From Bacteroidales bacterium KA00344 (GTDB taxonomy: Bacteria; Bacteroidota; Bacteroidia; Bacteroidales; Bacteroidaceae), in assembly GCA_001552765.1 (NCBI GenBank), contig KQ959425.1:81350-145349 (forward strand): a DNA stretch of 64,000 nucleotides, given 5' to 3'. Within the stretch, counting starts at the first letter, position 1. Each line of letters begins with the position of its first letter. The translations under genes were made by a program, and so were the position numbers. Under the pieces are notes generated by a model. That model was not told where the DNA came from. It was given only the letters and a program-made list of their open reading frames with translations, and ran no database searches. Below are positions 27,212 through 36,908 of this stretch, piece by piece.

Positions 27212-27242
27212 CAAAGATAATAAAGTTAAGCTTATTTACCAA
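27212..27242 (-). promoter_or_regulatory. promoter of AraC-type gene
   Basis: On the minus strand TTG (27240-27242), a 20-base spacer, then TATCTTTG (27212-27219). A close match to the Bacteroidota consensus, with a leader of about 30 bases. Confidence 0.75.
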
Positions 27243-28625
27243 CATTTTTAATACTTTTTTACTAAGATTTTTTGTCCTCTAATTTATAATTGCCTCTCTG
27301 CTTACTCCTCTTAATTTTGCAAAGGCTGTGAGAACTCGGTCAGAAAAAGGCAAACTCACAGATCGCTAATGATTTTTTAACCATGCAAAGCCCCTACGAC
27401 CGTCTTCTATGATCAAAGGTACAGTGTCGTTTTAACACGATCTAATTATAACAGAAACAACTTTACAAACATAGGCTTATATTTGGCGTATTTAAAAATA
27501 TAAAAAAGATTATTCGAAATTCTTCAAAATAATGAGTTTTTCGCAATCGGCTTATAACCAAGAGTATAGAGTCCATTCAAAACATTTCCATAAATAATAG
27601 TTTTCTTAACGCTTTGCCTTTAAGCCTTAACGGCATCATCATTAAGCTGTTAAGGCGATACGGATAAAGCTTAATCACCATGCGAATAGATAGTAATCGC
27701 AGCACAAATAGGCAGCAAAGACAATAACAACCTATCATAGAGAAGCGAAAAATGACATAAAATGGTATTCCGGTCCCATTCTGTATGCTGGAACGATGAA
27801 AAAACAGTGCAAAAAAATGGTGAAGTTATATTGACAATTTTACCTTTTTATATTCTTATGTTCTTTATTTGGTAATAATGTGCTTAGATACTATAGAGAC
27901 TACAAACAAAGCACCGTCACGGACCGATATGATATGTTTTTTCAAAAAAACTCTTGTTTTCTTGGGTATAAACGACATAGTTGCCACTAACGTTTCGTGT
28001 CACCAATTTTATGACACCGTCTCTCAATATATCCCTATGTGACATACGAAACTCTACTTTCAAAAAGTTTATGTCAAGATTTACCCTCTACTGTATGTGC
28101 CGAATATAAAGTATTGGAAACCAACTACAAACTATTTTCTATCTCAGCTTTACCCATTGGATGATTTGTTGTCATGCTCTATTAGATTTATAAAAATATC
28201 ATCATCGAATAAACGTCTATAGCATCGACACGCGTCATGCGTATTTGCTTCAGAAAATCAATTTTTAAACTATTATGAAAAGCAAAAAATGATTTGTATG
28301 TTGTAAGGAAATTCTTTATCTGACTGTGGTTATTGAGGAAATATGTTGGTTTTGTTTCCGAACAAATAGTTATATTCCCGCCATATTCTGTACTTGAAAT
28401 GCTCAAAGTTTTTCAAGAAAATAAAACGGCATTTTAATCGAAGTATGACCATGAAACCAACCGACAACTCCATTCCCTGAGATGATTTACAAGAGGCATG
28501 AGCATTGGAGGAATCCACTGAATCAATCAAACATTCAAACAAAGTGAAGACTCTCATAACAGCAATTAGTTTTTTGTCATTAATAAACAAAAGCACAGTT
28601 GTGTGGGGCTATTGTGCTATAACAC
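27243..28625. other. gene-free region upstream of AraC-type gene
   Basis: About 1.4 kb with no credible coding sequence. It contains composite repeat copy B (27596-27800) and a small GTGTCA/TGACAC hairpin near 27995-28020. Short minus-strand frames at 28188-28406 and 28330-28596 have no start site or family match that I recognise. The stretch could hold decayed genes or an unannotated RNA. Confidence 0.45.
27596..27800 (-). repeat. composite intergenic repeat, copy B
   Basis: Contiguous 22-base units at 27618-27639, 27640-27661, 27662-27683 and 27684-27705, with a degenerate one at 27596-27617, share the core TAAGCCTTAACGGCA in phase. The arm lies to the right and reads on the minus strand TTCCAGCATACAG, then GGGACCGGAATACCAT near 27765. 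That second motif recurs in copy D as GGGACTGGAATACCAT. Orientation is inverted relative to copies A and D. Confidence 0.65.
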
Positions 28626-28656
28626 TTGTATTATCAGGATTGTTTTTATAAATTTG
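28626..28656 (+). promoter_or_regulatory. promoter of WG-repeat gene 28684
   Basis: TTG (28626-28628), a 20-base spacer, TAAATTTG (28649-28656). It stands 27 bases before the ATG. Confidence 0.75.
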
Positions 28657-28683
28657 CACTCAGGATTTTTAATTTAAACGATT

Positions 28684-29238
28684 ATGGAACAAAAGACTCA
28701 GGACGAACGTCGCAGAGAAATGGAAGCAGAGATTGCCGCTAACGAGGCAATGGAAAAACAGTCACGCCAAAGACTCATTCGCAATCTAATCATAACAGCC
28801 CTTATATTTGTGGTGGGAATCGGAGGATATCTTGCCCTTCGTCCAAACAAAGAGCCGGAAGTGTATTATAAAGATGGTGATATAGACTACATCAGACAGG
28901 CTGACAAACTCCGCAGAACGACAAATTTCAAGAGTGTTCAAGAGTTTCGGGGTGGCTATGCCATTGTGAGCGATGGTAACAAATATGGTGTGGTGGATGT
29001 GAAGGGAAACATTGTGTGTCCTGTGAAATATGATGCCATAGAATCCAACTATAGCGAACACTATCCTGATCTGTGTCAGGTGAAGCTTAGCAACAAATTA
29101 GGACTTGTAGACAAAGAAGGGAAGGAAGTCGTCAAACCCATTTATGACGACATGGGACCCGTCAGCAATTCAATGATACAAGTCAGCCAAGGCGATGAGC
29201 AATTTTACATCAATTTGGAAGGCAAACGCATGGACTAA
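28684..29238 (+). CDS. membrane-anchored WG-repeat protein
   Basis: A 184-residue protein. An acidic and basic cytoplasmic start (MEQKTQDERRREMEAEI) leads to one membrane segment (about residues 37-54, LIITALIFVVGIGGYLAL). About 130 residues follow with WG-type beta repeats: GGYAIVSDGNKYGVVDVKGNIVCPVKYDAI, then KLGLVDKEGKEVVKPIYDDM, each about 25-30 residues long with the pattern yGvid.kG.vv.p.Yd. Such repeats are common in Bacteroidota and are thought to mediate binding; no enzyme motif is present. It is a single gene with its own promoter and terminator. Its partner is unknown. Confidence 0.8.
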   Translation: MEQKTQDERRREMEAEIAANEAMEKQSRQRLIRNLIITALIFVVGIGGYLALRPNKEPEVYYKDGDIDYIRQADKLRRTTNFKSVQEFRGGYAIVSDGNKYGVVDVKGNIVCPVKYDAIESNYSEHYPDLCQVKLSNKLGLVDKEGKEVVKPIYDDMGPVSNSMIQVSQGDEQFYINLEGKRMD

Positions 29239-29254
29239 TGAGGTGGAACGCATG

Positions 29255-29301
29255 AAAACGCCCTATCATACTCTGTTTACGAGCAATGATAGGGCGTTTT
29301 T
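29255..29301. terminator. bidirectional terminator, 28684 gene / exuT operon
   Basis: A perfect 15-base inverted repeat AAAACGCCCTATCAT (29255-29269 with 29286-29300), with T tracts on both strands, between convergent units. Confidence 0.85.
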
Positions 29302-29399
29302 AGATTTGATAATTACACTTTATAAACTTTCAAGTTGATCGTCTTTATTTAATCAAGCCTATGGGCATAAAGCTGTAATTACATAAATTGCATAGGCTG

Positions 29400-30863
29400 C
29401 TACTCTACTATGATAGGCTTATATTTAGGAACAAGCAGTTTCATCACGGCCCAACCCAAGAGATAGGCCACAGAACAGATGCTGAACACAATCATATATC
29501 CGGCCGGTTTGCCGTCGAAACCCATGAATTGGAAAGCTGCACCCTGAGCATGAGCATAGTCGAACAACATTCCGGAGCCTTTGTTGATGAGGAACGATCC
29601 GATACCGCCGGCCATAGCGCCAATACCCGTAATGGTAGCAATGGTGGACTTGGGGAACATATCACCAATGGTTGAATACAGGTTGGCCGACCAAGCCTGA
29701 TGACCTGCTCCCAGCAAGCCGATGATGACGGCAGGCCACCACGCACTATAAGTACCAAGTGGCTGAGCTAACAGTCCGAGTATTGGGAAGCACGCGAAAA
29801 TCAACATGGCTCGCATACGTCCTATGTATGGATTCATTCCCTTCTTCTCTACGAAATAAGTGGGCAGGTAGCCTCCACCGATGCTCAACACCGTCACAAT
29901 GGCATAAAGAGTAAATATCAGCATGATAGCCATTGTTGAGTCGGAGGTGTAGCCATATTGGTCGGAGAAATAAGCCGGCGCCCAGAATAGGAAAAACCAC
30001 CAAACGCCATCGGTAAGAAATTTACCCATGATGAACGACCAAGTCTGACGATAACGGAAACATTTGAGGAAACTGATGGTCTTCTCCTCCTGTTCCTCGA
30101 CAGTAGCCTTGCTTTCAGCAGCTTCTGCATCATCGTTGTCCTGTTCGATATAGAGGAGTTCCGCCTGATTCACATGCTTGCTTTCTCTGGGTTTGTCATA
30201 AAGCCAAATCCAGAAAGCCATCCAGACGTAACCCAAACCACCAATGATAATAAATGCCATTTCCCAGCCAAGGGCACGGGCTAACAATGGAATGGTTGCC
30301 GGAGCAGCCAATGCTCCTATCGAGGCACCGCTATTAAATATTGACGTAGAAAAAGCTCGGTCTTTCTTTGGGAAGTATTCCGCAGTTACTTTAATGGCTG
30401 CAGGGAAGTTGCCCGCCTCGCCCACTGCAAGAATAAGGCGGCACGATAGGAACAGCCACACACTGATGGTGGCTATAGCTACGGCAGCATCGCTTCCGGC
30501 TTGGACCATGCGCAGGGCATCGATTGAGTTGTAACCCTCTACCTGCATAGCCACCCAGCCACAGCCGGCGTGCATCACAGCACCGGTAGACCAAACGCCA
30601 ATGGCAATGAGATAACCCTTCTTGGTACCCATCCAATCGACGAATTTTCCGGCAAATAAGTTGGCTAAGGCGTAGAAAATAGAAAACCAACCCGTAATCG
30701 TACCATAGTCGTTGTCGGTCCAATGAAACTCCGGTGCGATAAAGTCTTTCCATGTCAGGGATAACACCTGACGGTCCAAATAGTTAATTGTGGTAGCTAA
30801 GAACAGCAGACCACAGATAACCCATCTGAATTTGGACATTTTGTTCGTTTGAATAGCATTCAT
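29400..30863 (-). CDS. exuT: MFS hexuronate transporter, ExuT-like
   Basis: A 487-residue major facilitator with about 12 membrane helices. The first helix and loop read GLLFLATTINYLDRQVLSLTWKDF, the YLDR pattern typical of the anion:cation symporter (ExuT/GudP) family, followed by GWFSIFYALANLFAGKFVDWMGTKKG, the loop 2-3 signature. It should import galacturonate or glucuronate by proton symport. A central cytoplasmic loop (about residues 200-250) is acidic and rich in Glu. It is the last gene of a minus-strand set with a KduI-like isomerase and a PTS IIC-like protein. The inferred sugar is a uronate. Confidence 0.85.
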   Translation of the reverse strand: MNAIQTNKMSKFRWVICGLLFLATTINYLDRQVLSLTWKDFIAPEFHWTDNDYGTITGWFSIFYALANLFAGKFVDWMGTKKGYLIAIGVWSTGAVMHAGCGWVAMQVEGYNSIDALRMVQAGSDAAVAIATISVWLFLSCRLILAVGEAGNFPAAIKVTAEYFPKKDRAFSTSIFNSGASIGALAAPATIPLLARALGWEMAFIIIGGLGYVWMAFWIWLYDKPRESKHVNQAELLYIEQDNDDAEAAESKATVEEQEEKTISFLKCFRYRQTWSFIMGKFLTDGVWWFFLFWAPAYFSDQYGYTSDSTMAIMLIFTLYAIVTVLSIGGGYLPTYFVEKKGMNPYIGRMRAMLIFACFPILGLLAQPLGTYSAWWPAVIIGLLGAGHQAWSANLYSTIGDMFPKSTIATITGIGAMAGGIGSFLINKGSGMLFDYAHAQGAAFQFMGFDGKPAGYMIVFSICSVAYLLGWAVMKLLVPKYKPIIVE

Positions 30864-30887
30864 TATAGTGTTATTTTTAGTTGTTGT

Positions 30888-31856
30888 TTATTCTAAATCA
30901 GGAATACTGATGACCTGCATATCTGTATAAACGAGGTTTTCGCCACACATACCCCAGATGAAGGTGTAGTTGCTTGTTCCAGCTGCACAGTGAATACTCC
31001 ATTGTGGAGAAATGACAGCTTGCTCATTGTTCATCCACATGGGACGGGTCTCCTTAGGCTCACCCATCATGTGAAGAATCTTTTGCCCTTCCGGCACCTT
31101 ATAATATAGATAGGTCTCCATACGGCGAGCATGAGTATGGGGCGGCATCGTATTCCACACCGATCCTTCCTTCAATTCGGTTACGCCCATCTGTAATTGG
31201 CAAGTGCGCACGCCGGCAACGCCATCAATAATGAGCTGATGAATCACCCGGTCGTTGCTTTCTTTGAGACTGCCGGCTTTGATATTGTTGGCGTCTTTCA
31301 AAGTAACTTTCTTGGTTGGATAGGTGGTGTGTGCTGTGGCAGAATTCATATAGAACTTCGCCGGCTCGCTCACATTCTTACTAGCAACAACGATGTCCTT
31401 TGCTCCGCGACCGATATACAAGGCCTCTTGAAACCCAAGCGTATAGCTCTTTCCATCGACAGTTACTGTTCCTTCACCACCAATGTTGATGATTCCGAGT
31501 TCACGATTGTCGAGTAATGTGCGTCCACTTGTTCCCTTACTTTTATCAACATACAATGGTGAGATAGATGTCAGTTTTAGAGGTGTGGCAGCTGGTTGAG
31601 CCCCGCCAATGAGGAAACGATCGTAGAAGGTGTAAGTCCAGTTCACTTCGCCCGGTGCAAACACTTTCTCCACAAGATATTCCTTGCGCAGGCGGTCTGT
31701 GGTGTAATGCTTAGCATCCTCCGGACCGGTTGCCCAACGCACATTATAGTTGGTATAAGCGTTCTCTGCCTTAACTTCATACCCTTTGAAACTGTCTTGC
31801 GCCATACCATATCCGGCAACCAGACACAACGCAATTGTCAATAGTGTTTTCTTCAT
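30888..31856 (-). CDS. kduI: KduI-like 5-dehydro-4-deoxy-D-glucuronate isomerase with signal peptide
   Basis: A 322-residue member of the KduI cupin family, which interconverts 5-keto-4-deoxyuronate and 2,5-diketo-3-deoxygluconate in pectin breakdown. All four zinc ligands of the E. coli enzyme have counterparts at the same spacing: His240, His242, Glu247 and His289 (motif PPHTHARRMETYLYY). Unusually the first 20 residues (MKKTLLTIALCLVAGYGMAQ) are a typical signal peptide, so the enzyme should be exported; the usual KduI has about 278 residues, starts without a signal and is cytoplasmic. It lies between the exuT and PTS IIC-like genes, with gaps of 24 and 28 bases. Export is an inference, but the cleavage site (AQ-D) looks good. 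Confidence 0.88.
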   Translation of the reverse strand: MKKTLLTIALCLVAGYGMAQDSFKGYEVKAENAYTNYNVRWATGPEDAKHYTTDRLRKEYLVEKVFAPGEVNWTYTFYDRFLIGGAQPAATPLKLTSISPLYVDKSKGTSGRTLLDNRELGIINIGGEGTVTVDGKSYTLGFQEALYIGRGAKDIVVASKNVSEPAKFYMNSATAHTTYPTKKVTLKDANNIKAGSLKESNDRVIHQLIIDGVAGVRTCQLQMGVTELKEGSVWNTMPPHTHARRMETYLYYKVPEGQKILHMMGEPKETRPMWMNNEQAVISPQWSIHCAAGTSNYTFIWGMCGENLVYTDMQVISIPDLE

Positions 31857-31884
31857 TTTGATTTTCTATTAATGATTAGTTCAA

Positions 31885-33270
31885 TTATTTTGCTGTCAAT
31901 GATTCTACTGCTGCCTTCTCTCTTTTCATGATGAGTCTGCGATTCCATAACATCATACCTACCGTGAGGATCGTCAGAAAGGCAGCTCCTACAAACCGGG
32001 CATACTTTGCTGCTGCATAGATGATGTACCCTAAGAGCGAGCTTGCAAAGTCCATGCTTCCTGCCAAGAAGCCATCCGGCACGTCGGCAGCCTTGTCACC
32101 GGTAGCGGCAAACACCGCAGCGGCAGCCTTAGTGAAGTCGGGAGCCATATCCGTTACAAACCATAGGCCGACGAGTAAAGCAACCAATCCTACAATATAT
32201 GTCCTCACCACGTTGCCCCCTGTATATGGCAGCATCATGGGAAACAGATAGAACAAACCGGCCAGAGAAGCCAAAGGCAAGAACTGATTGCCCGGCAACA
32301 CTACGGAAATGATGAGGTATGTGGGGATAAGCAACAAGGTGCAGACCAGAGATGTGGGATGTCCGATGACAAGCGCAGGGCTCATTCCGATAAACACCTG
32401 CTTGCCATTAAATTTCTTGTTCACTATATCCTTAGTCTTCTCCGATATAGGCATCAAACCGTCAATAAAGAGTTTGGTGATGCGGGGAATCAACTCCATG
32501 ACAGCTCCCATCGTTACTCCAAGAAAAAGAATCTTCTTAACTTCCATCTGAGCCACCAACCCTATCAATGCTCCGACAATTACTCCCAATACCAACGGCT
32601 CGCCAAGCACGCCAAATTTCTTCTTCAGACCTTCGGCATCAAAATCCAACTTGTTGAATCCGGGAATTCGTTCCAACACCCAATTGATGCAAAGTGTAAA
32701 AGGAACGAAGCTCTGACAAAAGGGCTGTGGAATGGCAATACCATCCATTCCATCGTAATAGTGCTGAAATTTAGATGCTGTGAAATCAGACATGACAAGC
32801 GTTATAATGTAGCAAATGATGGCTGCGAAATATCCCCAAGCAAGACTTTGATCAAAGACAAAGTAAACTACAGCACCTATAAACGCAAAATGCCAATAGT
32901 TCCAAAGGTCGATATTCACGGTACGGGTAGTTTTCGTGATAAGCATCAGGAAGTTTACACCCAGACAAATGGGTATAATCAATGCGCCGACAGCCGTGTT
33001 ATAGGCAACGGCTGCAGCGGCAGGCCAGCCCATATCGAACACATTAAGTTGGAGATGATATATCTCAGAAATCAAGGTCAGAGGATTACTGAAGTTCGTT
33101 GTAAGCAGTGCGGTAACAATGCCCAGCCCAACAAACCCCACGCCGATGTACAGACCGGATTTCAAGGCCTTGCCAAATTTCATGCCTATACAGAGACCAA
33201 TGATGGTGAAAATGACAGGCATCATCACGCTTGCTCCCAAGCTGATGATATAACTAAATACGCTTTCCAT
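31885..33270 (-). CDS. PTS galactitol-type IIC-like membrane protein
   Basis: A 461-residue integral membrane protein with about 10-12 helices, resembling EIIC of the galactitol (Gat/Sgc) PTS family: GLYIGVGFVGLGIVTALLTTNF near residue 40, NTAVGALIIPICLGVNFLMLITKTTRTVNIDLWNYWHF near 90-125, and a GEPLVLGVIVGALIGLVAQ segment. No IIA or IIB subunit, EI or HPr gene lies nearby, so sugar phosphorylation by this protein alone is not supported. In the same operon as kduI and exuT it may be a uronate permease. A TAAATTTG box lies upstream. The gene may head the operon. Confidence 0.8.
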   Translation of the reverse strand: MESVFSYIISLGASVMMPVIFTIIGLCIGMKFGKALKSGLYIGVGFVGLGIVTALLTTNFSNPLTLISEIYHLQLNVFDMGWPAAAAVAYNTAVGALIIPICLGVNFLMLITKTTRTVNIDLWNYWHFAFIGAVVYFVFDQSLAWGYFAAIICYIITLVMSDFTASKFQHYYDGMDGIAIPQPFCQSFVPFTLCINWVLERIPGFNKLDFDAEGLKKKFGVLGEPLVLGVIVGALIGLVAQMEVKKILFLGVTMGAVMELIPRITKLFIDGLMPISEKTKDIVNKKFNGKQVFIGMSPALVIGHPTSLVCTLLLIPTYLIISVVLPGNQFLPLASLAGLFYLFPMMLPYTGGNVVRTYIVGLVALLVGLWFVTDMAPDFTKAAAAVFAATGDKAADVPDGFLAGSMDFASSLLGYIIYAAAKYARFVGAAFLTILTVGMMLWNRRLIMKREKAAVESLTAK

Positions 33271-33306
33271 TTTAGTTTTAATAGATTGTTTTTAAACTAC
33301 TTGGCG

Positions 33307-33314
33307 CAAATTTA
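33307..33314 (-). promoter_or_regulatory. promoter -7 box of PTS IIC-kduI-exuT operon
   Basis: Reads TAAATTTG on the minus strand, 37 bases before the ATG at 33270. No clear -33 TTTG. Confidence 0.55.
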
Positions 33315-33461
33315 CAAAAATATATTGTAAATCTGCGTCATAAAGCTAACAAATAACTCTGTTTATCGAACTTTTCGATTATCAGAAGCTATATTTCGAT
33401 GACAATATCTTCCCAAGTCGGTAATCAAAAAGAGTCATACCTCATGGAAAAAATCTGTGCA

Positions 33462-35936
33462 TCAGTCTTGAAAATAGATTCGTTTCACCCGATGGCTGAT
33501 TCCCGTAAGCACTTCGTAGGGAATGGTATCGAGAACGTCACTCAACACTGTCACAGGAAGATGGTCGCCGAATATCTCTACGGTGTCGCCCTCTTGACAG
33601 TCAATATCCGTAACATCCACCAACGCTACATCCATGCAGATATTGCCGATATATTCGGCTTTCTGTCCGTTCACCAAACAGTAACCATGACGATTGCCCA
33701 AATGGCGGTTAAGACCATCAGCGTAGCCTATCGGAATTGCAGCAATGACACTATCACGTGTCAGCACGCCCTTGCGACTATAGCCTACGGTTTCGTCTGC
33801 CGGCACATGACGCAACTGGAGAATAGTTGATTTGAGCGTAGAAACATTGTTAATGATTTCATTGTTGCGACTGTTCACGCCGTATAGTCCCAATCCCAGA
33901 CGGCACATATCCATCTGGCGTTCCGGGAAATGCTCTATTCCCGCAGAGTTGTCCATGTGGCGCAATATCTTATGTTCAAAAGCATCTTGCAATTGCTTGC
34001 TCGCTTTCTCAAATCGTGCAAATTGCAGAGCCGAGAAATTGTCAAAGTCATCGCTATCGGCTCCCACAAAGTGCGAAAATACCGAACGAGGTATCACGGC
34101 ATCCTGATGTTTCAGCCTGTGTATCAGTTCGTCCATGTCTTTTTCAGGGTCGAATCCCAAGCGATGCATCCCGGTATCCAACTTGATGTGCACGGGGTAG
34201 CCTGTAATGCCTTCCTTCTCTGCAGCCTTGACCAAGGCGTCAAGTACGCGGAACGAGTACACCTCCGGCTCAAGGTCGTAATCGAACATCGTCTTGAATG
34301 CGGAAAGTTCCGGATTCATAATCATGATGCTACTCGTTATACCATTGCCACGCAACATCGCACCTTCATCAGCTACGGCTACAGCCAGATAGTCAACACG
34401 ATGTTCCTGCAAGGTCTTGGCTACCTCAACACTGCCGGCGCCGTATGCGTCGGCCTTAATCATACATACCAACTTGGTGTCGGGGTTTAAGAATGAGCGA
34501 TAATAGTTCAAGTTGGCCACGACGGCATTCAAGTTCACCTCCAATACCGTTTCATGCACCTTCTGTACCAACAATTCCGTTATCTTGTCGAAACCAAACC
34601 GGCGAGCACCTTTCAGGAGAATCACTTCGTCGTGCAATTCCTTAAACACCTCGCTGTGTATAAACTCTTCTACCGTTGTGAAGCAATATTTTTCGTTAGT
34701 GTGAAATTCATCGACACAACTCGAAATCATCGGCCCAATGCCTATCAATTTTTCCACCCCTCGCTTCACTGCCAACTCACCCACTTCACGATACAGCTGT
34801 ACAGGCTCCTCACCACTTTGGAAAATATCGCTCAAAATCAATGTGCGACGCCTGCCCTGATGATCGGGACGACGATTCATAAAGTCGAGTGCGATGTCGA
34901 GTGCGTTAATGTCCGAATTATAAGAATCGTTGATCAGCGTACAGCCGTGCCTGCCTTCTTTCACCTCCAATCGCATGGCTACCGGCTCAAGCTGCAACAT
35001 ACGTTCATCGAGCACGTCGGCTCCAAGCCCAAGTCGCAAGGCAATGGTGGCGCAAACAATGGAGTTTGTGATGGAAGCATCATCGATAAAGGGGATGCTA
35101 TACCAGTTTTCCTCACCTTTATATATATAGGTAACTGTCGTTGCCGTAGCCTTTTTCTCCACCGCCTTGATATACATCGGTGCCTTACTGTCGTGCATCG
35201 ACCAGTAAAGTTTTTCACCTTGATACTTGCGTTCGGCCATAACCTTTGCAACAATCTCGTCGTCAGCATTATACACTAACGTCTCTGCATCATGGAACAA
35301 CATCGCTTTCTCACGGCATTTGTCTTCCATAGATTCAAAGTTTTCCTGATGAGCAGCACCAAGATTGGTAAGTACGGCAATGGTAGGCTGAATGATAGAA
35401 CGCAAAGCCGACATCTCACCTTTCCGACTGATACCTGCTTCGAAGATGCCCAACTTAGTTTGCTCGTTCATCAGCCACACCGACAATGGCACGCCTATCT
35501 GTGAATTATAGCTGCGCGGACTGCGTGTAACATACATATCGGGAGACATTAGCTGGTGGAGCCATTCTTTCACCATTGTCTTACCATTAGACCCTGTAAT
35601 GCCCACAATGGGAATATTGAACTCGTCACGATGCCGCTCGGCCAGCCGCTGAAGTGCTTTCAACGTATCGACCACTTTCAGAAAATTGGCATCTGCATAG
35701 TTAGTCTCATAATCCTGCGGCACATTTGTCACCACAAAATTCCTGACACCCCTACGATAGAGGTCGGGGATATAATTGTGTCCATCATTGCGATTGGATT
35801 TCAAAGCGAAGAACAGAGTTTCCTCCGGGAAACAAAGCGAACGACTATCGGTAAGCAGGAAGCCTATGCGGGCTTCTTGTTCGCCATAACGACGCGCACC
35901 AATAAAGGTGGCTACTTTTTCAATAGTATATGTCAT
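33462..35936 (-). CDS. bifunctional MurF / alanine racemase
   Basis: An 824-residue fusion. Residues about 1-450 are UDP-N-acetylmuramoyl-tripeptide:D-Ala-D-Ala ligase, with ATP-binding GITGSNGKTMVKEWL and the LINDSYNSD motif. Residues about 460-824 are alanine racemase, with the PLP lysine in VCMIKADAYGAGSVEVAKTL, the DTGMHRLGF and HMDNSAGI segments, and the catalytic Tyr region YSRKGVLTRDSVIAAIPIGYADGL near the C terminus. The racemase half makes D-Ala and the ligase half adds the D-Ala-D-Ala dipeptide, so one polypeptide holds two steps of wall precursor synthesis. This fusion is known in Bacteroidota. The Ddl step between them is encoded elsewhere. It is a single gene. Confidence 0.95.
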   Translation of the reverse strand: MTYTIEKVATFIGARRYGEQEARIGFLLTDSRSLCFPEETLFFALKSNRNDGHNYIPDLYRRGVRNFVVTNVPQDYETNYADANFLKVVDTLKALQRLAERHRDEFNIPIVGITGSNGKTMVKEWLHQLMSPDMYVTRSPRSYNSQIGVPLSVWLMNEQTKLGIFEAGISRKGEMSALRSIIQPTIAVLTNLGAAHQENFESMEDKCREKAMLFHDAETLVYNADDEIVAKVMAERKYQGEKLYWSMHDSKAPMYIKAVEKKATATTVTYIYKGEENWYSIPFIDDASITNSIVCATIALRLGLGADVLDERMLQLEPVAMRLEVKEGRHGCTLINDSYNSDINALDIALDFMNRRPDHQGRRRTLILSDIFQSGEEPVQLYREVGELAVKRGVEKLIGIGPMISSCVDEFHTNEKYCFTTVEEFIHSEVFKELHDEVILLKGARRFGFDKITELLVQKVHETVLEVNLNAVVANLNYYRSFLNPDTKLVCMIKADAYGAGSVEVAKTLQEHRVDYLAVAVADEGAMLRGNGITSSIMIMNPELSAFKTMFDYDLEPEVYSFRVLDALVKAAEKEGITGYPVHIKLDTGMHRLGFDPEKDMDELIHRLKHQDAVIPRSVFSHFVGADSDDFDNFSALQFARFEKASKQLQDAFEHKILRHMDNSAGIEHFPERQMDMCRLGLGLYGVNSRNNEIINNVSTLKSTILQLRHVPADETVGYSRKGVLTRDSVIAAIPIGYADGLNRHLGNRHGYCLVNGQKAEYIGNICMDVALVDVTDIDCQEGDTVEIFGDHLPVTVLSDVLDTIPYEVLTGISHRVKRIYFQD

Positions 35937-36264
35937 TATTTCTACTTAAAAACGTGATACAAAGATAATAAAAAGTAAGGAGGGGCAAAACAAAAAAGTG
36001 AAAAAGAAAATATATAGGAGAAAAAGAAGAAGAAAAACAATATCTCAACCGATAATTTGCTCAACAATTACAGTACTATAACATCAAAAACAAAGAATAT
36101 GAACTATCGGAGATTTGGTCTTACGGTGATACCTTTCGGTTACATTTATTTTCAATTGGATTGAAGTTGAGTGAACAGTAAGGGCCGAATTCCATGCAGG
36201 AAAATCGGCCCCAATCTAAAATTGATAAGAAAATTTTAGCAAAAATCAATCATTGCTAATGTCG
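35937..36264. other. intergenic gap between murF-alr and rnfA
   Basis: No gene is visible. The murF-alr promoter is on the left (35960-35989). A short inverted repeat GGGCCGA/TCGGCCC (36182-36188 with 36205-36211) may end the rnf transcript, but it lacks a T tract. Confidence 0.45.
35960..35989 (-). promoter_or_regulatory. promoter of murF-alr
   Basis: On the minus strand TTTG (35986-35989) is followed by TATCTTTG (35960-35967) with an 18-base spacer, slightly short for the family. It lies 24 bases before the ATG. Confidence 0.6.
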
Positions 36265-36867
36265 TTAATTAAGTCCAAACAATGAGGCGAGTCCACCATC
36301 TACACCGGAGAATCCCATAAAAGCCAGCGAAAGCAGGCCTGCCGTCACCATAACAATAGCCATGCCCTTCATTCCCTTAGGGATCCGGGTCAATTCGAGT
36401 TGTTCTCTAATGCCGGCGAAAACCGTCAATGCCAAAGCAAACCCCACTGCCGTAGAGAAGGCGTAAACAACACTCTGAATAAGGTCAAAGTCTTTTTGAA
36501 TCACAAGAATTGCTACGCCCAACACAGCACAGTTGGTGGTGATGAGTGGCAGGAAAATTCCTAATGCCTGATAAAGTGCCGGACTTACCTTCTTTAAGAC
36601 GATTTCTACCATCTGCACCAAGGAGGCAATAACCAAGATGAAAGCCAACGTCTGAAGATACTGCAATCCAAAGGGGTTGAGCACATATATCTGTATGAGC
36701 CAAGTCACCACTGTAGACAGGGTCATCACAAAAGCAACTGCCATCCCCATACCAAGAGCCGTGTCGATCTTCTTAGATACACCGAGAAAAGGGCATATAC
36801 CTAAGAATTGGCTCAGAATGATATTATTGACAAATATCGCACTAATGAATATTAATAGATATTCCAT
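36265..36867 (-). CDS. rnfA: Rnf complex membrane subunit RnfA
   Basis: A 200-residue membrane protein with about six helices, starting MEYLLIFISAIFVNNIILSQFLGICPFLGVSKK, the RnfA/NqrE N terminus with the half-membrane cysteine that takes part in a buried Fe-S centre with RnfE. The second repeat has TTNCAVLGVAIL with its cysteine. It is the last gene of the rseC-rnfBCDGEA operon, 41 bases after rnfE. Rnf couples electron transfer between ferredoxin and NAD to sodium or proton export. Confidence 0.94.
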   Translation of the reverse strand: MEYLLIFISAIFVNNIILSQFLGICPFLGVSKKIDTALGMGMAVAFVMTLSTVVTWLIQIYVLNPFGLQYLQTLAFILVIASLVQMVEIVLKKVSPALYQALGIFLPLITTNCAVLGVAILVIQKDFDLIQSVVYAFSTAVGFALALTVFAGIREQLELTRIPKGMKGMAIVMVTAGLLSLAFMGFSGVDGGLASLFGLN

Positions 36868-36908
36868 TTTTCTTTTTTATTTTATGCATAAAATAGTTTG
36901 CTATCCCA

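Noticed and set aside
28330..28596. 88-codon minus-strand frame as a transposase remnant
   Set aside because: Composition is protein-like but I recognise no catalytic motif, inverted repeats or start site, so it is not called.
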